A stretch of 64,000 nt of DNA from SZAS-103 sp038316385. Its GTDB lineage: Bacteria > Pseudomonadota > Gammaproteobacteria > Xanthomonadales > Xanthomonadaceae. Under the pieces are notes generated by a model, which ran no database searches, was not told the DNA's origin, and worked only from the letters and a program-made list of their open reading frames with translations. Positions within the stretch are counted from its first letter, which is position 1, and the number at the start of each line of letters is the position of its first letter. Position numbers and translations under genes: made by a program. Of the stretch, positions 26,453 to 35,450 are shown in pieces. The stretch covers positions 1-64,000 of the forward strand of contig JBBQAN010000014.1 in the NCBI GenBank assembly GCA_038316385.1, given 5' to 3'.

Positions 26453-27628
26453 ATGGCAACCACCCGCATCATCGAATGCATCGGCGCGACCGACGAGGAC
26501 ATGGCGCATTTGCGCCTGTTGTTGCGCATCGCCGCGATGGATTTGACCGATAGCTGGAGTTGGGGGCGCGAGGCCCGTGCCGACATCGTGATCGTGGATG
26601 CGGGCAATCTGATCGGCAATTCCGCGTTGCGGCGTACGCTGCAAAGAGGAATCGACTGCGCGCAGTTGATCGAGGCAGATGCGCCCGCGCCCGATGGTCG
26701 CTATCTGCGCAAGCCGCTGCGCCGCGAAGCGCTGGTCGCGTTGCTCAACGGACTGGCCAGAAGCGCGATTGCGCCAATGACGATCATGGCGCAAGGCGAC
26801 AATTTCTTCGACATGGACCTGGGCGAATCCGACGAAGTCGATGGTTTGCCCGTGCTGGATCTGGCCTTGAAACGCAGCGATGCCGAACGCGACCTTGACG
26901 ATTTCGAAGCTATATTCAAACGTGACCCGTTGGCAGATACATCGCAATTCCTGATTCCCGAAAAGCTCAGCCTCGATGCCGGGGTGGCATACGTTGGCGA
27001 TGCCACCGCGCGCAGCGCGACGCGCGCCAGCGACAGCGATCCGTACCCGACTGCGGGACTGTCCGCCGACAGGATCGGTTCGGATTTCCATTACGAGGGA
27101 CAAGTCGACAATATCGAGGCCCATCCGATGAGCGCGTATCTCAGCGGGCGCCTGCTGGGCGGGCCGGCGCGGATCGCGCTGCCGGGCGCACCCGCGCTGG
27201 TGCTTGATCCAAAGGGCCAGGTGTTTCACGCGCAGGGAAAATTGCGCACGCTGGAGATTTATTGTCGCGAGCCGCTACGTCTGGATGCGTGGGAACGCCT
27301 GGTCAGTTCAGAATTGCATGCGTTGCGCGACCGCGTGCCGGCGCGACCCTATCTGCGCCTGCAGTGGTTGGCTAGTTTTCTCGCATCGGGAGGCTATCTG
27401 GCGAAACATCTGGATCCCGGCGGTAGCTATCGACTGATCAAATGGCTCGAACTCGCGCAGGATTATCCGCGCGCGTTCCGGGTTGGCTCGAACATGATCG
27501 CGCCGCAAAACCTGGCCGAGATCGCTCACGCCAGCGACGTTTCGATGGCCGAAGTGTTTGACGTGGTCAATGCGTACGATGCGATTGGGTATCTTGAGTG
27601 GACGCGACGCGAGCTCAAGCACTGGTGA
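26453..27628 (+). CDS. Conserved hypothetical protein, possibly a degenerate response-regulator-like protein
   Basis: The 391-residue soluble protein has no signal or membrane segment. The first 100 residues (ADIVIVDAGNL, RYLRKPLRREALVALLNGL) look like a receiver-type alpha/beta fold without a proper phosphorylation pocket. The C-terminal half (PRPYLRLQWLASFLASGG, AQNLAEIAHASDVSMAEVFDVVNAYDAIG) ends in helices resembling a winged-helix-like domain. It stands alone, divergent from the methyltransferase. The function is unknown. Confidence 0.7.
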   Translation: MATTRIIECIGATDEDMAHLRLLLRIAAMDLTDSWSWGREARADIVIVDAGNLIGNSALRRTLQRGIDCAQLIEADAPAPDGRYLRKPLRREALVALLNGLARSAIAPMTIMAQGDNFFDMDLGESDEVDGLPVLDLALKRSDAERDLDDFEAIFKRDPLADTSQFLIPEKLSLDAGVAYVGDATARSATRASDSDPYPTAGLSADRIGSDFHYEGQVDNIEAHPMSAYLSGRLLGGPARIALPGAPALVLDPKGQVFHAQGKLRTLEIYCREPLRLDAWERLVSSELHALRDRVPARPYLRLQWLASFLASGGYLAKHLDPGGSYRLIKWLELAQDYPRAFRVGSNMIAPQNLAEIAHASDVSMAEVFDVVNAYDAIGYLEWTRRELKHW

Positions 27629-27837
27629 ATGGCCCGTTGCATTGAAACGACGCTTCATCGAACCATTTTTATCGAATCGCGGCGTATGCCAGCGCGCCCC
27701 AGCTCAGCCGTTGAGCAAATCCGAATCGGCGAGCTGACGGATGCGGAACACGGTGTCGATGTCGGCCAGTCGATAGCTTTCCTGACCGCGACGGCGCGCG
27801 GTCTGTCGTCGCGATGATCCGCTGAAAGCCTTCGCCG

Positions 27838-30003
27838 CTAATTGTTGGGCAGCACGCGGATGCCCGCCATCATCCCGCCATCCTCGTGCTCCAGGACGTG
27901 GCAATGGAACACGAAGTCGCCGGCGATCGTGAACGGAATCTCGACGGTCGCCACGTGCGCCCTGCATCTGCCGTGGCGCCAATCCTCGACGCTGTCGCAC
28001 AGCCCGGCCGCATGCTGCAGCGGTACGCTGTCGACCAACTGCACGCGCGCGCCGAGTTGCCTGGGTGTGACGGTGCCGCTCACGGTCGACACATCCACCA
28101 CCGTGAACCGCGCCTGGTGGATATGGAAATTGTGATCCTCGCCGGAAAGGTTGACGAGTTGCCAGCGTTCGACCTCCGGTTTGTTGCCAGGATTCAGCGA
28201 CAGACACAGCGGAGAGTTCATGTGATCGAAGGGACGCACATCGACGAATGTTCCCGGTACGGTGATGCCGTTCTGGTCGATTTCCTCGTAACCCAGACCG
28301 AAGATGGCGGGGCTGGGTTGGGTCAGGTTGAAGAAAATGCGGCGCATGTGGCCCGGGGCGAGCGGTCCGCAATGTGCGCCGGCGGCGGTCGGATAAGCAC
28401 TGCCGGCGACCTGCGGCATCACGGTTGAACCTTTGCGCGCGCTCACGCTGCCATCGCCCGGCATGTCCACCTGACCGTAGCCGAAGTCCACCTTGGCCAG
28501 ATCGATCGCCGGATAATTATCGCCGATGGGCCCGGTATTGAAGCCGGGAGTCCGCAGGATGGCCTGCGCAGGCGTTGGCATGTGCACCGGCAAGCCATTC
28601 GCATCGCGATAGCCGATCCAGATTTCGGCGCGGGTCGCCGGCATCATGTGCAGACGCATTGTGCACAGGCCCTTGTTCAGGCCGATGATCGGACGACAAG
28701 GCGTCGCACCGGCCATCGCAGTCTGCACGTTTTGCTGGCTTGCGGATTTGACCGGATCGACGCCGACGCTGACCCCGTCGAGGGACACGATCTGCATCTG
28801 CATGTGCCGATGTTCGCGCGGCAGCCAGAGTTCGAGATCGTAAGTGGTATTGCCGGAACCGTTGACCACGCGCCAGATCTGACCGGTCGGCATGCCCACG
28901 GTGATCGAAGGATAGGTTTGTCCGTTGATCGAATAGAACCAGCGGCCGCCGGTGTGGTCGATGCCGCTGATGGGGCTGTTGCGTTGACCATCGCATCCAC
29001 CCTGGTGCTCGCGCGGCGACGAACCAACACGATTGTCAACGGAGCAGAAGCCGGTGTCCTGATCGCGCGCGACGGTGCCATCGGCTTCGATCTGGGTATC
29101 CTTGAGCAGTAGATGGCGCTGCGGCACTTGCGCGAGTTGTTCCCGGCAAAAATCAAAACTGCAGATTTCATCGGCGACGTGACCGATCGTCAGCACGCCG
29201 GACATGCCGCTGGTGAGCTGCGCCTGGGTCAAGCCGTGCGCATGCGGATGAAACCAGAACAGCCCGGAAGGATGGGTGGTGGGGACGTCGTATTGATAGT
29301 CGATGTGATCGTAAACCACCGGTCCCATCATCTTCTCGAAGTCCGGGGCCTTGCCGTTGGCAACGTTGAATACCCTCGCGAATGCGTTGTCGCCCCAGAT
29401 GCCTTGTCCGGGCACGGCGTAGTGCGGCGATACCAGCATGCCGTGCGTGTGCAGGCTGGTCGGGTTCTGTGATCGGCCTCTCGCATGCGGCGCGTGGGGG
29501 TTGACCGGAGCGTGCGGGTCGGTGGGAAGGGTGAAAAACGGAAGCAGGTTGACCAGGCGCACCTTGAGGGTATCGCCCGGCTCGATCTGCAGGCGGGTGC
29601 CGCCGTACTCATTGTTGCTTGCAGTGCCCCTCGCACAAGTCTCGCTGCCATCGGAGGGGCGCGGGCAAATCTCGTACACCCAGCCGTTGGTGCGGAACGG
29701 CGAAAACAGATCGACTGCGGCCTCGTGCGCGACCATTAAAACATCCAGCACGCCGCGGTCGCTCTGAAACAATTTGGGTTCCTGCAATTCATCGCGAGCG
29801 AAAGGCAGGCCAGGCAAGCGGATGCGCTGGATTGCGGATGCGTCGACGGACACGGCCGACGCCATCGACGGACTGGCGTCTCGAATAGCGGCGTGACTGC
29901 TGGTCGCGAACCATGCTGTGCCAGAAGCTGCGACTGCGATCGTCGCCAAGGTTGCGGCGACGGTTGCGACACGACCACGCTGGAATTGAAGCTGGCGATT
30001 CAT
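27838..30003 (-). CDS. Multicopper oxidase family protein
   Basis: The 721-residue exported protein starts at the ATG at 30003 (GAGG upstream); the frame is open further upstream without coding signal. The signal peptide or anchor lies at residues 9-36. All four copper-ligand segments are present: HTHGM, WFHPHAHG, DHNFHIHQARF and FHCHVLEHEDGGMM. It would oxidise copper(I), phenols or metals with O2 in the periplasm. At about 720 residues it exceeds CueO-type enzymes (about 500), with extra loops between domains. It is not adjacent to the copper efflux operon. Confidence 0.92.
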   Translation of the reverse strand: MNRQLQFQRGRVATVAATLATIAVAASGTAWFATSSHAAIRDASPSMASAVSVDASAIQRIRLPGLPFARDELQEPKLFQSDRGVLDVLMVAHEAAVDLFSPFRTNGWVYEICPRPSDGSETCARGTASNNEYGGTRLQIEPGDTLKVRLVNLLPFFTLPTDPHAPVNPHAPHARGRSQNPTSLHTHGMLVSPHYAVPGQGIWGDNAFARVFNVANGKAPDFEKMMGPVVYDHIDYQYDVPTTHPSGLFWFHPHAHGLTQAQLTSGMSGVLTIGHVADEICSFDFCREQLAQVPQRHLLLKDTQIEADGTVARDQDTGFCSVDNRVGSSPREHQGGCDGQRNSPISGIDHTGGRWFYSINGQTYPSITVGMPTGQIWRVVNGSGNTTYDLELWLPREHRHMQMQIVSLDGVSVGVDPVKSASQQNVQTAMAGATPCRPIIGLNKGLCTMRLHMMPATRAEIWIGYRDANGLPVHMPTPAQAILRTPGFNTGPIGDNYPAIDLAKVDFGYGQVDMPGDGSVSARKGSTVMPQVAGSAYPTAAGAHCGPLAPGHMRRIFFNLTQPSPAIFGLGYEEIDQNGITVPGTFVDVRPFDHMNSPLCLSLNPGNKPEVERWQLVNLSGEDHNFHIHQARFTVVDVSTVSGTVTPRQLGARVQLVDSVPLQHAAGLCDSVEDWRHGRCRAHVATVEIPFTIAGDFVFHCHVLEHEDGGMMAGIRVLPNN

Positions 30004-30124
30004 GGACGACCTCAATGCTGATTGCAGAACAGTTTCATCTTCGGAACAGGTTCTGGCGACTAGTTTGCCATGATGGCGCGTGCGCAAGAGCTTTCGACAT
30101 CCCTTGAGCGATCCATTGCCGCGA

Positions 30125-31093
30125 TCAAGGCACCAGCAAGACCTTGCCGCTGACGCCGCGACCTTCAAGCAGCGCGTGTGCGTTTGCGCCGTCGGATAAC
30201 GCGAAACGGGCGGCAATTGGCACCCGCAGTTTGCCGTCGCGAATCGCGCTGAACAAAGCGTCGGCGCGGTCCTGTCGCGCCTGAGCCGAGGTCAGCACAT
30301 TCCAGAGATCGCCTCCGACCAAGGTCAGCGATCGATCCATCAACAGGCGCGGATCGACCGGATCTGGATCGCCGGCCGCCATGCCGTAGAACACCACGGT
30401 GCCGCCGGTGCGCGCGAGCTCCAGGCTATCGGTCAGGGTGCGGCCAATGGAGTCGTACACGACATCGGCGCCGTCGGGCAGCGCGGCGCGCACGCGTTCG
30501 ACCCAGCCGTCGCCGGAGTCAATCGCGACGCTGGCGCCGGCCCTCGAGGCGGCAGCGCGCTTGTCTTCCGACGAAGCCAGCGCGATCACCTTCGCGCCGC
30601 GCGCGGTCGCGAGTTGGGTCAGCAACAAACCGACACCGCCGCCCGCCGCGTGAACGAGGACAGTGTCGCCGGATCGAACGACGTAGCTTTCGGCGCTGAG
30701 GAATTGCGCGGTCAGGCCTTGCAGTAACACTGCCGCAGCGGTATCGAAGTCGATGAAATCGGGCAAACGGATGAGTTTGTCCAGTGACACCGCGACCAGT
30801 TCCGCATTCGCAAGCGGGCTGTCCGCGAAAGCCACGCGCTGCTCGGTTTGCCAATCGTTGTTTGCATCGTCTGCATGCAATGCGGCAATCGTTCCGGCCG
30901 CTTCGTAGCCGGCGATCCACGGCGGCGAGCCGGCGAGGTGATAGCGACCCTGGCGACGATAGATGTCGGCGAAATTCAGCCCGATCGCCGCAGTGTGCAC
31001 GACCGCGACGCCGGGCGTCGGGATCGGGTCGGGCAGGGCGGTCCATTCGAGGACTTCCGGGCCGCCGAAGCGGGAGAACGTGAGTGCGTGCAT
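30125..31093 (-). CDS. Zinc-less MDR-family quinone oxidoreductase
   Basis: The 322-residue protein matches NADPH:quinone oxidoreductases: an N-terminal GroES-like domain (TAAIGLNFADIYRRQGRYH) and a Rossmann domain (VLVHAAGGGVGLLLTQLA). It lacks the zinc ligands of classical alcohol dehydrogenases. It reduces quinones or enones with NADPH. It lies 36 bases after the ABC exporter gene on the same strand and could be cotranscribed. Confidence 0.9.
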   Translation of the reverse strand: MHALTFSRFGGPEVLEWTALPDPIPTPGVAVVHTAAIGLNFADIYRRQGRYHLAGSPPWIAGYEAAGTIAALHADDANNDWQTEQRVAFADSPLANAELVAVSLDKLIRLPDFIDFDTAAAVLLQGLTAQFLSAESYVVRSGDTVLVHAAGGGVGLLLTQLATARGAKVIALASSEDKRAAASRAGASVAIDSGDGWVERVRAALPDGADVVYDSIGRTLTDSLELARTGGTVVFYGMAAGDPDPVDPRLLMDRSLTLVGGDLWNVLTSAQARQDRADALFSAIRDGKLRVPIAARFALSDGANAHALLEGRGVSGKVLLVP

Positions 31094-31129
31094 GGCCGAA
31101 GGATAACCGCTGGATTCAACGCGATGGAA

Positions 31130-32899
31130 TCAGATTGCGGATGCCGCGTCCTTCGCGATATTCGCCACTTCGGTCAGCACGCCATTCTCCAGCCGCAACA
31201 CGCGATCGGCCAAGGCGAGGCTGGCGGGGCGGTGGGTGATCAACAGCACGGTGCGACGGCTGAGCAATTCACGGCATTCGGCGATGAATTCGCGCTCGCC
31301 ATCGGGATCGAACATCGCGGTCGCCTCGTCGAGAATCAGCACAGCCGGGTCTTTCAGCAATGCGCGCGCCAATGCGATGCGTTGTTTCTGGCCGCCCGAT
31401 AGCCGGATGCCCTGATCGCCGACCAGGGTGTCGTATCCGTCCGGCAATCGCATCACGAAATCGTGCGCGCGTGCGACGATGGCGGCGCGTTCGACGTCGG
31501 CGCGCGATGCGTCGGCGCGGCCGTAAGCGATGTTCTCCAGCACTGAAGCGTTGAACAGCAGCACGTTCTGCGACACCAGCGCGATATGCATGCGCAGGTT
31601 GCGCAGGCGCAGTTGGTGCAGATCCACTCCGTCGAGCTTGATGATCCCCGCATCCGGATCGGCGAAGCGCAGCAGTAAATGCGCAATTGTGGATTTGCCG
31701 GCGCCGTTCAAGCCGATGATCGCGACGGTTTCGCCGGCGCGCACATGTAGATCAAGTCCTCGCAACACGAGCTCTCGGCCCGCATAGCCGAAGCGCACGC
31801 CGGTAAAATCCAGCTCGCCGCGCGCGCAATCCAGTTCACGATTGCCATCGTCAGGCTCCGGTGCTTCGGCGAATACGCCGATCAACCGCTGCGCACTGCC
31901 GCGAGCGGTCTGGGTTTGCCCGTACACGCTCGCGAGTTGGCTGACCGGCTGAGTCAGCAGCAATCCGTACAGCAGCAGGCTGACCAGATCCGCCGGCCGC
32001 ATCGCGCCGTCGGCGACCGCACGGCTGCTCAGCCAGAGCAGCAGGATGATTCCAGCAGACACGACCAGCCGCACGCTGGGTCCGATCAACGATTGCAAGC
32101 GGGTCAGACGAATTTCGACATCGCGCAGATGCATCGTGTGTGCGCCGAAGCGTTGCGACTCGACGGACTCGCCGGTGTAAGCCTTGATGATCGGCAGCAT
32201 CGACAGATTCTGCTCTGCGATTGCCGACTTCGTCGCGTAAGCCTGCATCACTTCGGCGGACAGCGGCCGCAAGCGACGACCGGTCAGGCGCAGCACGATG
32301 ACGAATGCGGGCACCAGCAGCGCGATCAGCAAGCCGATCCACGGCTGGATGCGCAGCATCATCAGCAGCGCCCCGGCGCAGGTCAGCAGCAGCGGCAGCA
32401 GCGGGGTGATCACGCCGGTGAGGAAGCCGCTCAGACGCACCACGTCGTCAGTGAGAAGGGAGAGCACGTCGCCGCGCCGGCGTTCGTGATGCCAATGCAA
32501 CGGCAGCGATTGCAGGTGATCGTAAACGCGCGCGCACGCATCGGCGATGAGGCGCGTACCGGTGAGTTCAATCATCACCGCGTTGCCGTAGCTGAGCGCG
32601 CATTGCACCGCGATCAAAGCCATCCACGCGAGCAGCAGGTCCGAAACCGAGCGTCCATGCAGCAACGCATCGGAGAACTTTCCTGCCAGCAACGGCATCG
32701 CCAGCGCGGCGAGGCTTTCGGCCAGCAGCAACAGCAAGGCAATCAGCAACGCGCCGCGATAGGGCGTAGCCAGGGACAGTAGGAAGCGCAGGTCACTTCG
32801 ACGGTTCCCGCTTTCTGTCGCACTGGCAGCGCCAGCGGATATACTGGCCGCGCGCTGCGATTCGTCGTCCTCGGATTGTTCCCCAACCATAGCGCCCAT
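31130..32899 (-). CDS. ABC exporter (fused permease-ATPase)
   Basis: From the ATG at 32899 the protein has 589 residues: a short acidic N-terminus, six membrane helices (about 35-320), and a C-terminal ATPase with Walker A GLNGAGKST, signature LSGGQKQR and Walker B AVLILDEAT. It is an MsbA-like half-transporter that acts as a dimer. ATGs at 32950 and 32890 are alternative starts. It diverges from the lasso-type cluster, so it may export the peptide, but it could equally be an unrelated lipid or drug exporter. Confidence 0.88.
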   Translation of the reverse strand: MGAMVGEQSEDDESQRAASISAGAASATESGNRRSDLRFLLSLATPYRGALLIALLLLLAESLAALAMPLLAGKFSDALLHGRSVSDLLLAWMALIAVQCALSYGNAVMIELTGTRLIADACARVYDHLQSLPLHWHHERRRGDVLSLLTDDVVRLSGFLTGVITPLLPLLLTCAGALLMMLRIQPWIGLLIALLVPAFVIVLRLTGRRLRPLSAEVMQAYATKSAIAEQNLSMLPIIKAYTGESVESQRFGAHTMHLRDVEIRLTRLQSLIGPSVRLVVSAGIILLLWLSSRAVADGAMRPADLVSLLLYGLLLTQPVSQLASVYGQTQTARGSAQRLIGVFAEAPEPDDGNRELDCARGELDFTGVRFGYAGRELVLRGLDLHVRAGETVAIIGLNGAGKSTIAHLLLRFADPDAGIIKLDGVDLHQLRLRNLRMHIALVSQNVLLFNASVLENIAYGRADASRADVERAAIVARAHDFVMRLPDGYDTLVGDQGIRLSGGQKQRIALARALLKDPAVLILDEATAMFDPDGEREFIAECRELLSRRTVLLITHRPASLALADRVLRLENGVLTEVANIAKDAASAI

Positions 32900-33191
32900 A
32901 TCCTGCCGAAGACCATGACCCTCGAGATCAATATCGCAGTTACAGTACACGCGATCCCAAAGGTCTGTCGCTCGCCATGGCCGGCGCGCAGTAAGGATTC
33001 ACTGCCAATTCCGAGCTTCCCGGTGGGATTGATCGTCTGAATCCGGGATGCACCGGCTTTCAGGCGAGACGATCCGGTGCGCTCCGGACCAAGCCTCTCT
33101 CATGCCGCAGTTGTCCTTGATACAACGCGTTCCGCGACGTGGTAGGATTTATCGCAAGCCGCCCTATTATACCCAACCCAAGGAAAATTCA

Positions 33192-33326
33192 ATGCACAAC
33201 AACGCGAAGAATAACCAGAAGAAAAACCAGTGGATGACGCCAGTTCTGGAAGAGATTGCCATCGCGGATACTGCTGCGAAAGCCGCAAGTAATAAAGAGA
33301 ACCCAGCAAAAAAGAATGGCTCATAA
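33192..33326 (+). CDS. Lasso-type RiPP precursor peptide
   Basis: The 44-residue peptide begins after AAGGAAAATTCA, a good ribosome-binding site. Its leader contains W14-x2-P17-x-L19-x7-T27, matching the Y/W-x2-P-x-L-x7-T pattern that lasso B1 proteins bind; Thr lies at position -2. Cleavage after A28 would leave the 16-residue core AKAASNKENPAKKNGS, with A1 as amine donor and E8 as acceptor for an eight-residue ring. The final Ser could be phosphorylated by the downstream kinase. The core is Lys-rich with no aromatic plug residue, which is unusual. A 126-base gap separates it from the B1 gene. Confidence 0.75.
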   Translation: MHNNAKNNQKKNQWMTPVLEEIAIADTAAKAASNKENPAKKNGS

Positions 33327-33452
33327 CCGCTTTGGGGCAATGAGACTTCGTCGTACAGGTCTGAATGCTGTCCGGCGGTAACACTGAGCTGGATCTCTCT
33401 CCGAACGTAGACAGCTCGTGGTACTAAAGCTAGGCCATTACTAGGGGTACCC

Positions 33453-33740
33453 ATGGGCGTACTAGGCTTGACCAGCACAATCTTGCGTGGTGACAAGCAT
33501 GTCGAAACGGAATTCGCGGGGCAGACGCTGATGATGAGCGTCGATCAGGGCAAATATTTCGTGGTCGATGCGACAGCGAAAAGGATTTGGGATCTGCTGG
33601 CAAATCCCATGCGGCTTCAGGACGTCGTTGCGGTGCTGATCGAAGAATTCGACATTGACGTACACACATGCGAGCGGGAAGTTTTGGCGTTCGTCGAGCA
33701 GTTGCGCCGTAACGAACTGATTGTCGAATGCGCGCCATGA
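33453..33740 (+). CDS. PqqD-family lasso leader-binding protein (B1)
   Basis: The 95-residue PqqD-like winged-helix protein is of the lasso B1 type (VDQGKYFVVDATAKRIWDLLANPMRLQDVVAVLIEEF). B1 proteins bind the leader peptide and hand the precursor to the B2 protease and the cyclase. AGGGG six bases before the ATG sets the start. Its stop overlaps the B2 start as ATGA. Confidence 0.92.
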   Translation: MGVLGLTSTILRGDKHVETEFAGQTLMMSVDQGKYFVVDATAKRIWDLLANPMRLQDVVAVLIEEFDIDVHTCEREVLAFVEQLRRNELIVECAP

Positions 33741-34189
33741 ACCTTCTTCGCTGGCCCAACGTCTGGGAAAAGATTCAACGTGTCGGTTGGTGGACGATCC
33801 TCGAAATCGGCTGCGAGCTTGCCCTCGCGCGGCTCATGACTTTGTTGCCGCCCAATTGCTATTTATCCACGCCAATCCCCACCGCAGAACTACCATTGGC
33901 GCAAGGCACGCCACCGGCAGATGCAACACGGCTGGGTGCCGCAGTAGCAGGCGTGGCAAGGCGCATGCCGTTCCGCGCCTTGTGTCTGCAACAAGCGCTT
34001 GCAACCAAGCGGATGTTGCGGCGGCGTGGTCACCTGGCAACGCTGAATCTGGCAATCAGCAAGCATCCTGTCGACCGTGCGCAGCCAACGCAAAGCCGCG
34101 AGGCACACGCCTGGATCACCATTGGCGATACCGTAGTCTGTGGTGGAAACGATTTTGATCGCTATGCTGTCGTTGCCCGCTTCGACTAG
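33737..34189 (+). CDS. Lasso peptide B2 leader protease (transglutaminase-like)
   Basis: The 150-residue protein is of the B2 cysteine-protease family. The catalytic Cys lies in RALCLQQAL (residue 83 from this start) and the His in EAHAWITIGD (residue 124), followed by a nearby Asp. It cleaves the leader after Thr-x so that the core can be cyclised. The ATG at 33737 gives an ATGA overlap with B1; the ATG at 33728 is also in frame. Confidence 0.92.
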   Translation: MNLLRWPNVWEKIQRVGWWTILEIGCELALARLMTLLPPNCYLSTPIPTAELPLAQGTPPADATRLGAAVAGVARRMPFRALCLQQALATKRMLRRRGHLATLNLAISKHPVDRAQPTQSREAHAWITIGDTVVCGGNDFDRYAVVARFD

Positions 34190-34222
34190 GCTCGGCCACC
34201 CCTACTTTTATTCAACGTTTGC

Positions 34223-35449
34223 GTGCCAATCGTCATGTTGATGCGAGGACTGGGCGCAAAGGTTCGCTATGCGCTAACTCTGGTTTCCAGTTCGGGATTC
34301 CCTTGGTCTCCTGTAGGCACTCGGAAATCATTCGCATCTGGGAATGACTTGCGTCAGTCCGCGCGTCGGGCGGTGTTGTTTCTTTGGCCTCCAGCATTGC
34401 GCCCGCTTGCAGCCATCGCCATGGCCTTGGCTTGGCCAGCGGCCAGCTTGGTTGACGCGGTACGCTCAAGCAAATTCCTGAGCAAGTCCGTGCTTGCCAG
34501 CTACCCGAGGGCGAGTTTGGTCTGGCGGGCATGGATCCAAGCATTGCGGACAAGCGCGCCACCGGTCGAGTTTCTCGCATTCCGCCTGTTTGAACCCGAT
34601 GCCGCAGAAACCTCGCAATGGCTGTTTTCTTGGGAAAGCATCGCGCTCGCCGGCCAACTGACCGATCGCCAAGCGAACGAACTTGCGGGTGACAAGGCGG
34701 CATTCGCAGACTGGTGCCGGACACTGAATGTCCGCGCAATTCCGACCATTGCGCTCGCGACCGCGCGCGGTTGGGATCGATCCATGAATACCACGTTGCC
34801 GGAACACGACCTGCTTATCAAACCGCGCCGAGGCTCCAAAGGCACTGGCATCGCAGTTTGGCGTTGGTGCGATGGGAGCTTCACCTGCAAGGAACGACAG
34901 CTGACGCCACAAGCCCTCGCGGATCATCTTGTGCAATCGGCGGCATCGCAAGGCGATTTGCTGATCCAGCCGCTGCTGACGCCTCACAACTGCCTCGGCG
35001 CCATCGCGGGCATTGGGATGCCGGCCGTGCGGATCATTTCGGCGCGCCGGCCTGACGGAAGGGTTGAAATCGGGCCGGCGATGCTACAGGCACCCGAACC
35101 CGGCGAAACCATCTCCCAGTCAGGCCCATTTCGTTTGGTCAACACGCAAACCGGTGCCGTGCTGAATGCAACGGAACGCCAGTCGCTGCCAGTATTCGAC
35201 ATGGCAATGGGGTCAGGATTCGATGGTATCCAGCTTCCGCAGTGGCCGCTGGTCATCGCCATGCTACAAAAGGCGCATGGCCATTTTCCCGGACGTATTC
35301 CGGTCATCGGTTGGGATGTGTTGTTCGACCGGGAAGGGCCCGTCATCAGCGAGGCGAACACCAGCCTCTCCTACTATTTCTTCCAGTTCGCCTCCGCTGA
35401 ACCGATGGCCAACTCGACGATCGGCAAAGTTTTCGAGGCTTATCTCTGA
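34223..35449 (+). CDS. ATP-grasp enzyme of the sugar-transfer-associated type
   Basis: The protein of up to 408 residues matches the sugar-transfer-associated ATP-grasp family. The ATP-binding core contains LLIKPRRGSKGTGIAVW (about residues 195-211), and the metal-binding end contains PVIGWDVLFDREGPVISEANTS. ATP-grasp enzymes ligate a carboxylate to an amine, thiol or similar group through an acyl phosphate. It sits between B2 and the cyclase with a one-base gap to the latter, so it is part of the operon. A GTG at 34223 is used; an ATG at 34235 is also possible. Confidence 0.8.
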   Translation: MPIVMLMRGLGAKVRYALTLVSSSGFPWSPVGTRKSFASGNDLRQSARRAVLFLWPPALRPLAAIAMALAWPAASLVDAVRSSKFLSKSVLASYPRASLVWRAWIQALRTSAPPVEFLAFRLFEPDAAETSQWLFSWESIALAGQLTDRQANELAGDKAAFADWCRTLNVRAIPTIALATARGWDRSMNTTLPEHDLLIKPRRGSKGTGIAVWRWCDGSFTCKERQLTPQALADHLVQSAASQGDLLIQPLLTPHNCLGAIAGIGMPAVRIISARRPDGRVEIGPAMLQAPEPGETISQSGPFRLVNTQTGAVLNATERQSLPVFDMAMGSGFDGIQLPQWPLVIAMLQKAHGHFPGRIPVIGWDVLFDREGPVISEANTSLSYYFFQFASAEPMANSTIGKVFEAYL

Positions 35450-35450
35450 C

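Noticed and set aside
27704..27837. Gene remnant downstream of the multicopper oxidase
   Set aside because: A minus-strand frame ends with a protein-like tail (ADIDTVFRIRQLADSDLLNG), but the rest of that frame is a shadow of the oxidase. It is too short to support as a gene or pseudogene.
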